From Acidithiobacillus sp. (lineage in GTDB: Bacteria; Pseudomonadota; Gammaproteobacteria; Acidithiobacillales; Acidithiobacillaceae): DNA of 45,404 bases. The position numbers and the translations under genes are program-made. The stretch lies in contig JAQVDS010000020.1 in NCBI GenBank assembly GCA_028697715.1, forward strand, positions 1 to 45,404, given 5' to 3'. The notes beneath the pieces were generated by a model, which was given only the letters and a program-made list of their open reading frames with translations, did no database searches and was not told where the DNA came from. Shown one piece after another: positions 35,363-45,389 of the stretch (the stretch's first letter is position 1; the number at the start of each line of letters is the position of its first letter).

Positions 35363-36205
35363 ATGCGTTTTCGATTGCTGGTTCTTGCTGCTGCTCTTTT
35401 ACTTTCCGGTTGTGCGGGAAGTAATCCCGTTTCCGACAATGGTGGGCATGGCAAGGTGTTATCCAAAGACCGGGCGCAAGAGCTCGTTAGCAGCGTTACG
35501 CATGATCAGGGCCAGGTGACGAAGGTTCTCCCTGGGCCGGGAGGATTGACCGCACTCGTCATCGCCGATCAGGGACACAAAACGCTTGCCTATGCCAGCT
35601 CAGATGGAAAATATCTGATCCTGGCGCAGGCGATCATCAACAGCAAAGGTGAAAACGTCATCCGGCACGACGCCGAGGAGGCGGGTCTGCTGCCGAAACC
35701 CATGGATGCGGCACAACTCGCCGAGCGGGCTAGTCAGGCCAAGTCTTTTGTCTTGGGTACTAAGGGACCGGAGCTGATCGCCTTTGTTGATCCCAACTGC
35801 ATCTTCTGTCACAAGTTTTATGAGGACGCCAAGCCTCTGATCGCCGAAGGAAAGCTGCGTGTCCGCTATGTGGTTGCGGCATTTCTGAAGCCATCGAGTG
35901 CTGGGAAGGCGGCCGCCATTCTGTCGGCCAAAGATCCGGCAGCGGCGATGGCAAAGAATGAGAAGGGCTTCAATGAGGAAAGCGAGGAGGGCGGGATTTC
36001 CCCAGATGCCAACCCCAGTCCCGAAGTCATGGCAGAGGTGCAGAAAAACACCCAACTCCTGCAGGACAGTGGTGAGGTGGCAACGCCCACTATCGTCTAC
36101 TGTGACAAGGACGGCAAGGCGCAGATCAGCCATGGTATGCCGGAAAAGCTCGATACCTTTCTTTCCGGCATCACGTCGATGAATGCCGAGGGTAAATGTG
36201 AATGA
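35363..36205 (+). CDS. DsbC/DsbG-like periplasmic thioredoxin lipoprotein
   Basis: Thioredoxin-fold protein of 280 residues. The lipoprotein signal LLLSGC lipidates C17, the N-terminal region (~25-110) resembles a DsbC/G dimerisation domain, and the catalytic domain has FVDPNCIFCHKFY with C146-x2-C149 and cis-Pro in VATPTIVY. It probably isomerises or reduces disulfides of exported proteins. ATG 35363 is chosen because AGGAG lies 7 nt upstream and the lipobox follows at the right distance. Membrane anchoring is unusual for DsbG. The stop overlaps pepN. Confidence 0.83.
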   Translation: MRFRLLVLAAALLLSGCAGSNPVSDNGGHGKVLSKDRAQELVSSVTHDQGQVTKVLPGPGGLTALVIADQGHKTLAYASSDGKYLILAQAIINSKGENVIRHDAEEAGLLPKPMDAAQLAERASQAKSFVLGTKGPELIAFVDPNCIFCHKFYEDAKPLIAEGKLRVRYVVAAFLKPSSAGKAAAILSAKDPAAAMAKNEKGFNEESEEGGISPDANPSPEVMAEVQKNTQLLQDSGEVATPTIVYCDKDGKAQISHGMPEKLDTFLSGITSMNAEGKCE

Positions 36206-38820
36206 CGGCTGATAACACGGTACTCGTGCAGCGTCAAAACTATCGCAGTCCGGATTTTGCCATCGACACGGTGGACCTCGAAATCTTTCTTCGACCCCAA
36301 GACACTCAGGTGCGATCCCGGCTCACATTGCAGCGCCTGAACCCCAGTGCTAAAGATCTGCTACTCGATGGCGAGGGGCTGGAGCTCTTGTCTCTCTCCC
36401 TGGACGGCAAAGATCTATCCAGCGATCGCCATTCCCTCGAATCGAGAAAGCTACGAGTCAAAGACGTCCCTGAACGCTTTGTCCTGGAGTCCCTGGTACG
36501 TCTCCAGCCGGAAGCAAACACTGCCCTGTCCGGCCTCTACTATGCCGATGAGGTCTTTCTGACCCAGTGCGAGGCGGAGGGCTTTCGGCGCATCACTTGG
36601 TATCTGGACCGCCCTGACGTCCTGGCTCGCTTTACCGTCACCCTGCATGCCCCCAAGTCCTGTCCGATCCTTCTGTCCAACGGCAATTGTGTCGCAACTG
36701 GTGACGCAGATAACGGCTGGCACTGGGCACGCTGGGAAGACCCGTTTCCCAAGCCCTGTTATCTCTTCGCCGCCGTCGGTGGTAGTTTTCACGTGGCCAG
36801 GGATCGTTACCGTACCGGCTCTGGCCGGGAAATCGGCCTGGAATTGTACGTCGCAGAGCGGGATCGGGACGCCTGCGAGCAGGCCCTGCAGAGTCTGCAA
36901 AAGGCGATGGCTTGGGATGAAAAGGTCTACGGGCGGGAGTACGACCTCGATCGATATCTGATTGTCGCTACCGACAGCTTCAACATGGGGGCGATGGAAA
37001 ACAAGGGATTGAATATCTTCAATTCCAAGTATGTGCTGGCCAGCCCGGAAACTGCCACCGACGCCGATTATCAGGGAATCGAATCGGTAATCGCCCACGA
37101 ATATTTTCATAATTGGACTGGCAACCGCGTCACCCTGCGCGACTGGTTTCAGCTCAGTCTCAAGGAAGGACTGACGGTATTCCGTGACCAGGAATTTTCC
37201 GCCGACATGAACTCCCGCGGTGTGCAGCGCATAGCCGATGTCCGGCGCTTGCGCGCCGCCCAGTTTGCCGAGGATGCCAGTGCCCTGGCGCATCCCGTGC
37301 GCCCGGAATCCTATAAGGAGATCAATAACTTCTACACGGCGACGGTCTACGAGAAGGGTGCAGAAGTGATCCGTATGATGCACACCCTGCTCGGCGTGGA
37401 AGGATTCCGCGCCGGGACCGACCTCTATTTCCAACGCCACGATGGACAGGCGGTCCGTATCGAAGAACTGCTGGACGCACTGGCGATCGGCAGTGGTCGC
37501 GACCTCTCCGGCTTTCTGCGCTGGTATTCTCAGGCTGGCACACCACGCCTCAAGGCCGATGGACATTTTGCTGCACAGAGTGGTCGGTATCATTTGCGCT
37601 TGCAGCAGCACACGCCGGCAACGCCGGGCCAGGAAGAAAAGCTGCCGGTACCTATCCCGGTGCGTCTGGCCTTTTTCCACGAAGACGGTATTCCCGCGCG
37701 GCTACCCGACGGACAGGAAGAGACTGTTTTGCTGCTCGAAGAGGCGTCTGGCGAATGGACCTTCGGCCCCTTTGCCAAGCCGGTCATCCCGTCGCTGCTG
37801 CGGGGGTTTTCCGCGCCGGTACTGCTCGAACGTGGTGATGCCGAGGCAGCGGACCGCTTTCTTGCCCAATATGACGACGACCCCTTTAACCGCTGGGACA
37901 GCTTGCAACGTCTGGCGCAAAAGACCTTACTGGCGAGCATTGCCAATCCCGGGCGTAGCGTGCTCAGCCCAGAACTCCAGACCGCCTTCGCTGCGGCGCT
38001 CTCGTGGCCCCTCGATGATCCGGCATTTTCCGCCGAGCTCCTGAGCCTGCCCACAGAAGAATCCATCGGCCAGCAAATGGATCCCATCGACGTCGACGGC
38101 ATTCATACACAACGAGAGGCGCTGCGTCGCGCCCTGGGGGACACATTTGCCGAGAATTGGCGCCGCCTCTATCACGATCTGGCGGCTCCCTACCGCCGGG
38201 ATAGCCGGGCGATGGGCAGCCGTCGTCTGCGTAACCTTGCTCTGTACTATGGCATGGGCTCAGCGCAAGCGGAGGAGGCTCAAGGTTGGGCCGAGCGGCA
38301 ATATCGCAGTGCCGACAACATGACCGATCGTCTCGCAGCCTTGCAGCTCCTGGCCTTTTCCCCAGACTACGACGCGAACCTCTTGCTGTCCGAGTTCTAC
38401 CAGCGTTGGCAGTCTCATCCTCTCATCATCGATCGCTGGTTTTCCCTGCAGCTCGGACGAGCCGTACCTGAAACCCTGCAGCGGGCACAGGAGCTATTGC
38501 AGCATCCGGCATTTTCCTGGCGGGTTCCCAATCGCGTGCGTGCCGTGCTTTCCGCCTTTGCCGCAAATCTACCAGTCTTTCATGCGCGGGACGGCTCCGG
38601 TTATCATTTTTACGGCGAGCAGATCCGCCATCTGGATGATCTCAATCCACAGACCGCAGCACGTCTGGCAACGGTCTTCAGTCGCTGGACACGCTATGAC
38701 GAAGAGCGCCAGCGGCAAATGCGAACCGTCATGGAGGAATTGCTCGGCAAGGATAGGTTGTCTCGGGATTTGGGAGAAATTCTCGAGCGTTCGCTCGGGG
38801 TATCGGAAAAAAGGAGCTGA
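36202..38820 (+). CDS. pepN: Aminopeptidase N
   Basis: M1-family zinc aminopeptidase of 872 residues, nearly the length of E. coli PepN. The substrate motif GAMENKGLN (263-271) and zinc motif HEYFHNWTGNRV (H299, E300, H303) are intact, with the third ligand Glu in LKEGLTVFRDQEFS near 322. It trims N-terminal residues from peptides in the cytoplasm. The ATG overlaps the stop of the thioredoxin-like gene. Confidence 0.96.
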   Translation: MTADNTVLVQRQNYRSPDFAIDTVDLEIFLRPQDTQVRSRLTLQRLNPSAKDLLLDGEGLELLSLSLDGKDLSSDRHSLESRKLRVKDVPERFVLESLVRLQPEANTALSGLYYADEVFLTQCEAEGFRRITWYLDRPDVLARFTVTLHAPKSCPILLSNGNCVATGDADNGWHWARWEDPFPKPCYLFAAVGGSFHVARDRYRTGSGREIGLELYVAERDRDACEQALQSLQKAMAWDEKVYGREYDLDRYLIVATDSFNMGAMENKGLNIFNSKYVLASPETATDADYQGIESVIAHEYFHNWTGNRVTLRDWFQLSLKEGLTVFRDQEFSADMNSRGVQRIADVRRLRAAQFAEDASALAHPVRPESYKEINNFYTATVYEKGAEVIRMMHTLLGVEGFRAGTDLYFQRHDGQAVRIEELLDALAIGSGRDLSGFLRWYSQAGTPRLKADGHFAAQSGRYHLRLQQHTPATPGQEEKLPVPIPVRLAFFHEDGIPARLPDGQEETVLLLEEASGEWTFGPFAKPVIPSLLRGFSAPVLLERGDAEAADRFLAQYDDDPFNRWDSLQRLAQKTLLASIANPGRSVLSPELQTAFAAALSWPLDDPAFSAELLSLPTEESIGQQMDPIDVDGIHTQREALRRALGDTFAENWRRLYHDLAAPYRRDSRAMGSRRLRNLALYYGMGSAQAEEAQGWAERQYRSADNMTDRLAALQLLAFSPDYDANLLLSEFYQRWQSHPLIIDRWFSLQLGRAVPETLQRAQELLQHPAFSWRVPNRVRAVLSAFAANLPVFHARDGSGYHFYGEQIRHLDDLNPQTAARLATVFSRWTRYDEERQRQMRTVMEELLGKDRLSRDLGEILERSLGVSEKRS

Positions 38821-38822
38821 AG

Positions 38823-39125
38823 ATGGGTATCGAAGGGGACGAGTTGTTACAAAAAGCTTTGGCATTGAAAGAAGAAAAATGTCTGGATGCTGCCTATGCT
38901 GTCTTGGGTGAAGGCAACAAAAACGATCAAGTAGCGCAACTGGCGGGCTTTTTCTTTGATAGCAACAATTGTGAAGCGCTGCAGAAAATCTGCGCCAATC
39001 AGCAGGTCGATGCAGAACAAGCGCGGGAATGGGAAGTTAATGATGCGGAGTATTGCCTCGCACAGAAAATCGCCTTCCTGGCGCGGCGGGTGGAAAGGGT
39101 TCGGGAGGGGCTCGGCGACTGCTGA
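38823..39125 (+). CDS. Conserved-looking small protein of unknown function
   Basis: Protein of 100 residues, 2 nt after pepN, with AGGAG inside the pepN end 7 nt before its ATG, so translation is probably coupled. No signal peptide or membrane helix is visible. The sequence is helical and acidic, with five Cys residues at scattered positions (including the last residue) and a TPR-like start (DELLQKALALKEEKCLDAA). I do not recognise a family. Context suggests only cotranscription with pepN. Confidence 0.65.
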   Translation: MGIEGDELLQKALALKEEKCLDAAYAVLGEGNKNDQVAQLAGFFFDSNNCEALQKICANQQVDAEQAREWEVNDAEYCLAQKIAFLARRVERVREGLGDC

Positions 39126-39130
39126 GTAGT

Positions 39131-39158
39131 CCCTGGGTTTTCTGCTTCAGTCCCAGGG
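39131..39158. terminator. Possible bidirectional terminator
   Basis: CCCTGGG (39131-39137) and CCCAGGG (39152-39158) form a perfect 7-bp inverted repeat between the convergent small unknown gene and the CYTH-CHAD gene, overlapping the latter's last codons. The loop is 14 nt and carries a TTTT run on one side. Weak candidate. Confidence 0.35.
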
Positions 39159-40610
39159 GCGGGGGGCCTGACGGAAGCGCTCCCAGTGTTTGTAAAAGCG
39201 CTTGCTTTCCCGCTCCCTCTGCGCCTCCAGATAGCCAAGCAGGATCCCTGCATTGAAACCAAGGGCACTATAGTGGTCTCCCGGAGGAAAGAGCTGCGGC
39301 AAGTCCTGGTGGGCAACTTGTGCATCACGGATGATTCCGGCTGCATCCAATAAGGCATGTAACTGTTTGCTGAACGCCTTGCCATCTTTGCTTGGCCAGA
39401 GTTCGGAAACATGACGCAGGACATCACGCAGATTTTTGAGCGCAATGCGCAGCCGATGGAATTGTGCAATTTGCTTCGGCTCCACAAAAACCAAATGCTC
39501 ATCCATCCGCCGCAGGCGCTCCTCCACGTAGTTGCGCAAAGTCTGCTGGCTCTGCAGTGAGTTACGCAGTAGCTGTGACCACAAGGCGAGGAGTTCCGCG
39601 GCAAGCCGCGCCCGAGAATCGACACGGGGATCACGCGTCGTTTTGCGTGCATCGCGTAGAACCTCTTGCAACGGTGTCGCGGGCAGAGAAAAACGCGGGG
39701 CGATGCTTTGCCAATGCTCGGCGAGAGCGTCCAGATCCCGTTGCAGGCTCTGTTCGTGAAACCACACCGCCAGACCGTTGCGTACGCCACGCAGGTGATC
39801 TTCGGGATCTGTGCCCTTGCTGAAGCGCAACAATGCACGCAGCGCGCGAACCTCTTTGCGCAACTGGTGCAGGGCGTCGTGCTCGTCGAGCTGCAGCCAT
39901 GCCAAGCCACCGAGAATGGTCTGCGCGGAGTGGATGAGGAGGCGGCCAATAGCGTCCCCCGCATTGTCCCGCCCGCGAATGGTAGGTGGATTGGGTTTCG
40001 CTACGGGGATCTCTTTTCCGACCAGCGCACTGGCGCGTGCCAGCTTACTGGCATCATCCGGGCACAGGGGCAAACTGGCGCAAAGGGCGCTGGCCAGTTG
40101 CAGGAGATCGGCAAGCTCTCCCTCCTCCAGTTCCAGTTCGATCTCGTGAATCGCTCGTGTCTGGCCGGCAGCGCGAATCTCTCCCCAATCTGCAGCGAGT
40201 AAGATTCGGGCATCCTGATAGCAGATTTCGTGCTCCCGGCGCTGAAAAACGGTTTCGATGATCGGAGCGAGCGCCAGATTCAGGTGTGGCGCGAGCAGCG
40301 TGCGCAGGGTCTCGTCAGTCGCAAAGACGCCCAGATCCGGCTTCTTGCTGCGCACCGACAGATTCCACTCGGGACGCTGGTGCAGCCCTCCCTCGGCGCT
40401 CCCTGCAAGTTTGATGGTGGCAACCCAATCTCGGCCTTCTTTACGCACCCGATACGCGATTCCTGCCACGCGTAGGGCGCCATCCGCACTGTCATAGTAG
40501 ACGGCGTGCATCTCTTTAGCGGCTATGCTGCCACTGTCTACTAGGGGATGACGCAGGATTTCCTCCCACAGCTCCGGGTGCAATACCTCGAGCTTGACCT
40601 CACGCTCCAT
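39147..40610 (-). CDS. CYTH-CHAD protein (polyphosphate-associated)
   Basis: Two-domain protein of 487 residues. The N-terminal CYTH domain begins MEREVKLEV with the ExExK signature (E2, E4, K6) of triphosphate tunnel enzymes; the C-terminal CHAD domain (~220-487) has repeated His/Arg helices, including HQLRKEVRALRALLRF and HRLRIALKNLRDVL. CYTH enzymes hydrolyse inorganic triphosphate, and CHAD domains bind polyphosphate granules. It is the last gene of folD-ppk-parA-CHAD and overlaps parA by 11 nt, linking it directly to polyphosphate synthesis. Confidence 0.88.
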   Translation of the reverse strand: MEREVKLEVLHPELWEEILRHPLVDSGSIAAKEMHAVYYDSADGALRVAGIAYRVRKEGRDWVATIKLAGSAEGGLHQRPEWNLSVRSKKPDLGVFATDETLRTLLAPHLNLALAPIIETVFQRREHEICYQDARILLAADWGEIRAAGQTRAIHEIELELEEGELADLLQLASALCASLPLCPDDASKLARASALVGKEIPVAKPNPPTIRGRDNAGDAIGRLLIHSAQTILGGLAWLQLDEHDALHQLRKEVRALRALLRFSKGTDPEDHLRGVRNGLAVWFHEQSLQRDLDALAEHWQSIAPRFSLPATPLQEVLRDARKTTRDPRVDSRARLAAELLALWSQLLRNSLQSQQTLRNYVEERLRRMDEHLVFVEPKQIAQFHRLRIALKNLRDVLRHVSELWPSKDGKAFSKQLHALLDAAGIIRDAQVAHQDLPQLFPPGDHYSALGFNAGILLGYLEAQRERESKRFYKHWERFRQAPRPWD

Positions 40611-41247
40611 AGCGCTCCCCAGTTTCCACAAAGCGCAATATCCTTGCCCATTGGGGTAGCTCCTTACGTGCCTCGGCCGCCCGCAGATCCGCGAGTCCCA
40701 GTCCCTGCATGGCGGCACGAACATAAATCTGGCTATCGTGCAGAGTGCCCACCAGAGGCAGTTCCAATTCTTGCAGGAACTCCGTCAGGATCCGTTCCGC
40801 CTGGCTGCGCAGTTTGACGCGGTTGGCAATAACCCCAAGCCGTACCTTGCCCTTGCGAAACCGCTTGATTTCTTCCAGGCGTTGGAGATATTGCTGGCTG
40901 GCATCCATATCGAAGGGCGAGGGGGCGATGGGCACCAACAAGACCTCGACTTCGCCAAGCATGTCTTCCAGACGCCCGCGCTTGAGCCCGGCAGGTGCGT
41001 CAAAAACTACATAATCGCTCGGCGGATACCCACGAAAGTCGCGCTCGGGGTCATCGATTAGGTCAACATGCGGCAAATGTTCAGGTCTTCGCTTTCCCCA
41101 GCTCAGACTCGAGCCCTGGGGATCCAGGTCGGCCAGCAGAACCGATCCCCGTAGGGCGAGGAGGCTGGCAAGATTGGTCGAGATTGTGGTCTTTCCCGAT
41201 CCTCCCTTACTGTTCAGTACCAGCACGCGACATTGCGACTTAGTCAC
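40600..41247 (-). CDS. ParA/MinD-family positioning ATPase
   Basis: Small Walker-type ATPase of 215 residues from GTG 41247 (an ATG at 41265 would add six residues). The deviant Walker A KGGSGKTT (14-21) has the signature Lys, followed by LLADLDPQGSSLSW and VVFDAPAG. It lacks an N-terminal DNA-binding extension and no parB is nearby, so it resembles orphan ParA/McdA-type proteins that position cell cargo on the nucleoid. It is nested between ppk (8-nt overlap) and the CHAD gene (11-nt overlap), so polyphosphate granules are the obvious candidate cargo (inference). Confidence 0.83.
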   Translation of the reverse strand: MTKSQCRVLVLNSKGGSGKTTISTNLASLLALRGSVLLADLDPQGSSLSWGKRRPEHLPHVDLIDDPERDFRGYPPSDYVVFDAPAGLKRGRLEDMLGEVEVLLVPIAPSPFDMDASQQYLQRLEEIKRFRKGKVRLGVIANRVKLRSQAERILTEFLQELELPLVGTLHDSQIYVRAAMQGLGLADLRAAEARKELPQWARILRFVETGERYGA

Positions 41248-43324
41248 CGCTGCTGCCCCGCGCATATTGGTCAAGCAGGCTTTGCTGGGCACTGAAACAA
41301 GCGCCATCCATCTGGCGCAGCGAGCGGTAGCTGCCGTCTGCCTGCATCTCCCAGGCATTGCAGTGGTCTTGCAGGTAATAGTCCAGTGCCTCGCGGCGGA
41401 TGCGCTTTTTCAGATCGGGATCGCGAATGGGAACGGCGACTTCCAAACGCCGGAAGAGGTTACGTCCCATCCAGTCGGCACTGGAAATCCAGACCTCTGG
41501 GTTGCCATTTCCACCGAAGAAAAAGACGCGACTGTGTTCGAGGAAACGCCCGACAATGGAAACCACCCGGATGTTTTCCGAAACGTCGGGGATATCAGGG
41601 CGTAAGGCGCAGGCGCCGCGAACGATGAGGCTGACCTGTACCCCGGCCTGGGAGGCCTGATAGAGATCGCGGATCAGATCGGGGTCGATGAGGGCATTGA
41701 CGCGGATGATGATGCGCCCGCGCGGTCCAAGGGCAGTCTCGGCGGCGATACGCTCGCGCATTGCGCTGAACAGATTGAAGGGGCTCTGCAGCAGGTGCTT
41801 GAGGCGGGGCACCTGGCCAATGCCAGTGATGTGCATGAACAGGGCGTTCATGTCGGCGGTGATGCCGGGATCAGCGGTGAGCAGACTGAAGTCGGTATAA
41901 ATGCGCGCGTTGCGTGGATGATAGTTGCCGGTACCGAGATGCCCATAGAGGCGGATCCCATCCTCCTCGCGGCGCAGGACGAGGATCATCTTGGCGTGTA
42001 CCTTGTGCTTGACGACGCCGTATACCACCTGCACGCCAACACTTTCCAGTTCTTCAGCCAGGCGGATGTTGTTAGCTTCATCAAAGCGCGCCTTGAGTTC
42101 GATGACTGCCGTTACCTGCTTGCCAGCTACTGCCGCATCCATCAGTGCCTGGACGATGGCGGAATCGCTGGTGGTGCGATACAGGGTCTGTTTAATCCCC
42201 AGGACCTGCGGATCGGCGGCAGCCTGGCGCACGAAATCGACGACCGGGGTAAAGCTTTGATAAGGATGATGCAGGAGCAACGGACCCCGCCGCAGTTGGG
42301 CAAAGATCTCCTCACTGCGCAGGCAGCGATCGGGTAGGCCTGGTACGAAGGGAGAGTAAAGCAGGTCCGGACGCGGGACCATGTCGATGATTGCCGCCAT
42401 CCGCGACAGATTGACCGGTCCACTCAAGGTATAGAGGTTTTCCGCTGGCAGATCGAAATGGCGCAACAGATATTCGTAGACGTTTGCCGGGCAATTATTC
42501 GCCACCTCCAGGCGTACTGCCTCGCCAAACGGACGGGTGGTGAGTTCATCGACAATCGCATCGAGCAGATTGTCGACTTCTTCCTCGTCAACAAAGAGTT
42601 CACTGTTGCGGGTCACCCGGAACTGATAAAACCCCTTTACCTCCAGGCCGGGAAATAGCTGAGCGATATTTTCGTGAATTACCGAAGAGAGGAATACGAA
42701 ATCTGTCGGGCCGGCGATCTCTCTGGGTATCTGGATGATACGGGGGAGGATGCGTGGCGCCTGGACGATGGCGATGGGGCTGTGCCGCCCGTACGCATCA
42801 TCTCCTTCCAGGACAATCGCAAAATTCAGGCCCTTGTTCTGCACCTTGGGAAAGGGGTGGGCGGGATCGAGGCTGAGGGGGGTCAGCAAGGGCAAGACTT
42901 CATTGCGAAAATACTCCGCCACCCAACGCCTTTGCGCTGCCTTCCACTCTCGCCGCCGCAGTAAATGGATACGCTCTGCGGCCAGGGCAGGGATCAGGCG
43001 GTCATTGAGACAAGAGTATTGGGCGGCGATGATCTCGTGCGCAACCCGTGATACCGCCCGCATTTCTTCATCCGGGCCGAGACCATCGAGACCGAGAGGA
43101 CCGGCCCCATATTTGCGTCGCTGCATGACGCCGGCGAAGCGTACCTCGAAGAATTCATCCAGGTTGCTGGAAACGATGGTCAGGAAGCGCAAACGCTCCA
43201 GGAGAGGGACGCGCTCGTCGTCGGCCAGGGCCAGCACCCTCCGATTGAATTCGAGGATGCTGAGATCGCGATTGAAATACAGGCTGGGGTCGTTGAGCGC
43301 TGGAGGAGTAGCAAGGTCAGACAA
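41240..43324 (-). CDS. ppk: Polyphosphate kinase 1
   Basis: Makes polyphosphate reversibly from ATP. The 694-residue protein has the full PPK1 layout: N-terminal domain beginning [16 protein letters not shown], head domain, and two PLD-like catalytic domains. The phosphorylated His is H443 in [12 protein letters not shown], and the second His is H597 in [29 protein letters not shown] is also present. It overlaps folD by 8 nt upstream and parA downstream, so the four genes probably form one transcript. Confidence 0.96.
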   Translation of the reverse strand: MSDLATPPALNDPSLYFNRDLSILEFNRRVLALADDERVPLLERLRFLTIVSSNLDEFFEVRFAGVMQRRKYGAGPLGLDGLGPDEEMRAVSRVAHEIIAAQYSCLNDRLIPALAAERIHLLRRREWKAAQRRWVAEYFRNEVLPLLTPLSLDPAHPFPKVQNKGLNFAIVLEGDDAYGRHSPIAIVQAPRILPRIIQIPREIAGPTDFVFLSSVIHENIAQLFPGLEVKGFYQFRVTRNSELFVDEEEVDNLLDAIVDELTTRPFGEAVRLEVANNCPANVYEYLLRHFDLPAENLYTLSGPVNLSRMAAIIDMVPRPDLLYSPFVPGLPDRCLRSEEIFAQLRRGPLLLHHPYQSFTPVVDFVRQAAADPQVLGIKQTLYRTTSDSAIVQALMDAAVAGKQVTAVIELKARFDEANNIRLAEELESVGVQVVYGVVKHKVHAKMILVLRREEDGIRLYGHLGTGNYHPRNARIYTDFSLLTADPGITADMNALFMHITGIGQVPRLKHLLQSPFNLFSAMRERIAAETALGPRGRIIIRVNALIDPDLIRDLYQASQAGVQVSLIVRGACALRPDIPDVSENIRVVSIVGRFLEHSRVFFFGGNGNPEVWISSADWMGRNLFRRLEVAVPIRDPDLKKRIRREALDYYLQDHCNAWEMQADGSYRSLRQMDGACFSAQQSLLDQYARGSSGD

Positions 43325-44186
43325 GCTGGCGATCCTCCATACGTAGCAGTGCGGCGCGTAAGGTATTCTGGAGTAGTGTGGCCACCGTCATAGGACCGAC
43401 ACCGCCGGGAACCGGGGTAATCCATGCGGCACGTTCCGCCGCCGGAGCAAACTCCACATCGCCAGCGATACTGCCATCCTCCAGGCGATTGATGCCGACA
43501 TCGATCACTGCGGCACCCGGTTTGATCCACGTGCCGCGCACCAGGCCGGGTTTGCCCGCAGCGGCGACCAAAATGTCGGCGCGTGCCACATGCGCCTGCA
43601 AATCTTGAGTGAAGCGATGACAAACCGTCACGGTCGCGCCGGCGAGCAGCAGTTCGAGTGCCATGGGCCGACCAACAATGTTGGAGGCACCAACGATCAC
43701 CGCCTCCTTCCCTTTGATCGGGATTTCATATTCCTGCAGCAAGGTCATGATCCCGGCCGGTGTACACGAGCGCAGGGTAGGCACGCGTAGGGCCAGACGC
43801 CCGACATTGTAGGGATGAAAGCCATCCACGTCTTTGTCTACGGCGATAGCTTCGATCATGCTTTCCGCATCGAATTGATTGGGGAGCGGTAGCTGTACCA
43901 GGATGCCGTCGATCTGCTCATCGGCATTGCAGCGGGCGATTTCCTGCAGCAACTCCGCCGGGCTGCTGGTGGCCGCCAAGGTATGGGAGAACGACTGGAT
44001 GCCCACCTGCGCGCAGGCGTTTTTCTTGTGCTGTACGTAAATCTGCGAGGCTGGATCCTCGCCCACCAGGATGACTGCGAGTCCCGGAGCCCTGCCGTAC
44101 TGGCTCTGAAACGTCTGCACACCCCCACGCAGTTGCTCACGCAGTCGTCCTGCAACCGCTTTGCCATCGATCCGCAGCGCCGTCAT
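43317..44186 (-). CDS. folD: Methylenetetrahydrofolate dehydrogenase/cyclohydrolase
   Basis: Bifunctional one-carbon enzyme of 289 residues. It has [14 protein letters not shown] with catalytic Lys near 56, the QLPLPNQFD motif, the NAD(P) site [14 protein letters not shown], and the C-terminal [13 protein letters not shown] signature. First gene of the folD-ppk-parA-CHAD operon, with a TTGACA promoter about 90 nt upstream. Confidence 0.96.
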   Translation of the reverse strand: MTALRIDGKAVAGRLREQLRGGVQTFQSQYGRAPGLAVILVGEDPASQIYVQHKKNACAQVGIQSFSHTLAATSSPAELLQEIARCNADEQIDGILVQLPLPNQFDAESMIEAIAVDKDVDGFHPYNVGRLALRVPTLRSCTPAGIMTLLQEYEIPIKGKEAVIVGASNIVGRPMALELLLAGATVTVCHRFTQDLQAHVARADILVAAAGKPGLVRGTWIKPGAAVIDVGINRLEDGSIAGDVEFAPAAERAAWITPVPGGVGPMTVATLLQNTLRAALLRMEDRQLV

Positions 44187-44284
44187 TTGCTAGCCTCCGC
44201 AATAGCGGATGGGGGCGGAGCAGGGAGACGGATTGGGGAGTCCATGGAGTCCTTCTATGGGTAAGATCTACAATATTGATAGAG

Positions 44285-44313
44285 ATTGTTCGGGGCCGAC
44301 TGCGCGTTGTCAA
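44285..44313 (-). promoter_or_regulatory. Sigma70-like promoter of folD-ppk-parA-CHAD
   Basis: On the minus strand a perfect TTGACA (44308-44313), a 17-nt spacer and AACAAT (44285-44290) precede folD by about 100 nt. No Pho box is visible here. Confidence 0.55.
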
Positions 44314-44325
44314 GCGCTGGCGATT

Positions 44326-45285
44326 TCATTCTTGATATGCCGCCGCATCGGTAAGATCTGCTGATGAATGGCGCCCAGTGGCGCGCAGCAGTAAAGTGAT
44401 GATGATGGCAAATAAAAAGTTGAGGAACAGGGCATACAAACCGATGTAGCCGGGGATGATCCAGCCAAAGAAATGAAGCGCATAACCAGATTGCTGGAAA
44501 CCCGTCAAGGATGCTGCCCAGATGGCCCAGCCTAAAGCAATGGCCCAGGCGATGAGTAGGGCGCGGGGATCAAACCAGCGCGTGTAGATACCGCTGACGA
44601 TGGCCGGCAGGGTTTGTAAAATCAGAATGCCGCCGAGGAGCTGTAGCTGGATGGCAAAATGGGTGGGCAGTAGCAGAATGAAGAGCAGGGCCCCAAATTT
44701 CACTACCAGCGATGCCAGCTTCGCCATTTGCGCCTCGCGCCTTGCATCGCAGTCGGGACGGAGGTAGGCGCGATAGATATTGCGGGTAAACAGATTGGCA
44801 GCGGCAATGGACATGATGGCTGCCGGAACCAGGGCGCCAATGGCTACCGCGGCAAAGCCGATCCCGACAAAATAATCTGGGAAATAGCGTAACAGCAGAC
44901 CGGGCATGGCGAACTGTGGCCCATATTGATGAAAGTAGGGCGCGAGCGCCGGATTGTCGGGTAAATTTGCTGCATAGGCCATGTAGCCGAGCAAAGCGAT
45001 CAGACCCAGCACAAACGAATAGGCCGGCAGAAAGATCCAGTTGCGGCGCAAGGTTTTGGGGCCTTTGGCAGAGAGCACGGCCGTGGTGGCATGCGGGTAG
45101 AGCATCAGCGCGAGGGCAGACCCCAGAGCCAAGGTCAGATAAAAGGACTGCGTGCCAAAATTCCCGGAGTGGATGGGCGGCAGATAGAGATGCTCGGCGG
45201 GGACCGCCGCAAAGATCTTGCCAAAGCCGCCCAGCTTCCACGGCACGACAATGATCAGAGCGAGCACGGTGATGTAGACCAGCTT
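44326..45285 (-). pseudogene. 5'-truncated sodium/solute symporter (SSS)
   Basis: C-terminal part of an SSS-family permease related to acetate or monocarboxylate carriers. About 320 residues remain, beginning at KLVYITVLALIIVVPWKLGGFGKIFAA, a mid-protein helix, and continuing through LMLYPHATTAVLSAK, GFAAVAIGALVPAAIMSIAAANLFTRNIY and further helices to AAAYQE. The family is usually over 500 residues, so the first five or so helices are missing. The frame upstream of 45285 no longer resembles the family and runs into structured DNA at the window edge, pointing to an insertion or deletion breakpoint. Confidence 0.7.
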
Positions 45286-45345
45286 GCGACAGGCTAAGCC
45301 CTGAAAAGGAGGATGGATGTAACGGAAACCTTTTATTGTGACCCA

Positions 45346-45389
45346 GAGGGTTCGACACCCTCCCGGCAAAGGCGGAGCCCGCCAGCCGG
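45346..45389. repeat. Adjacent palindromes at the symporter breakpoint
   Basis: A hairpin GAGGGT/ACCCTC (45346-45362, loop TCGAC, which also reads as a tRNA T-arm GAGGG-TTCGACA-CCCTC) directly abuts a nested palindrome: CCGGC (45363-45367) with GCCGG (45385-45389) enclosing GGCGG (45371-45375) with CCGCC (45379-45383). It could be an IS end, a REP-like repeat or a fragment of a structured RNA. Confidence 0.45.

Noticed and set aside
36451..37680. 409-residue minus-strand open frame inside pepN
   Set aside because: Covers the antisense of the conserved GAMEN and HEYFHNW region, so it is a shadow frame.
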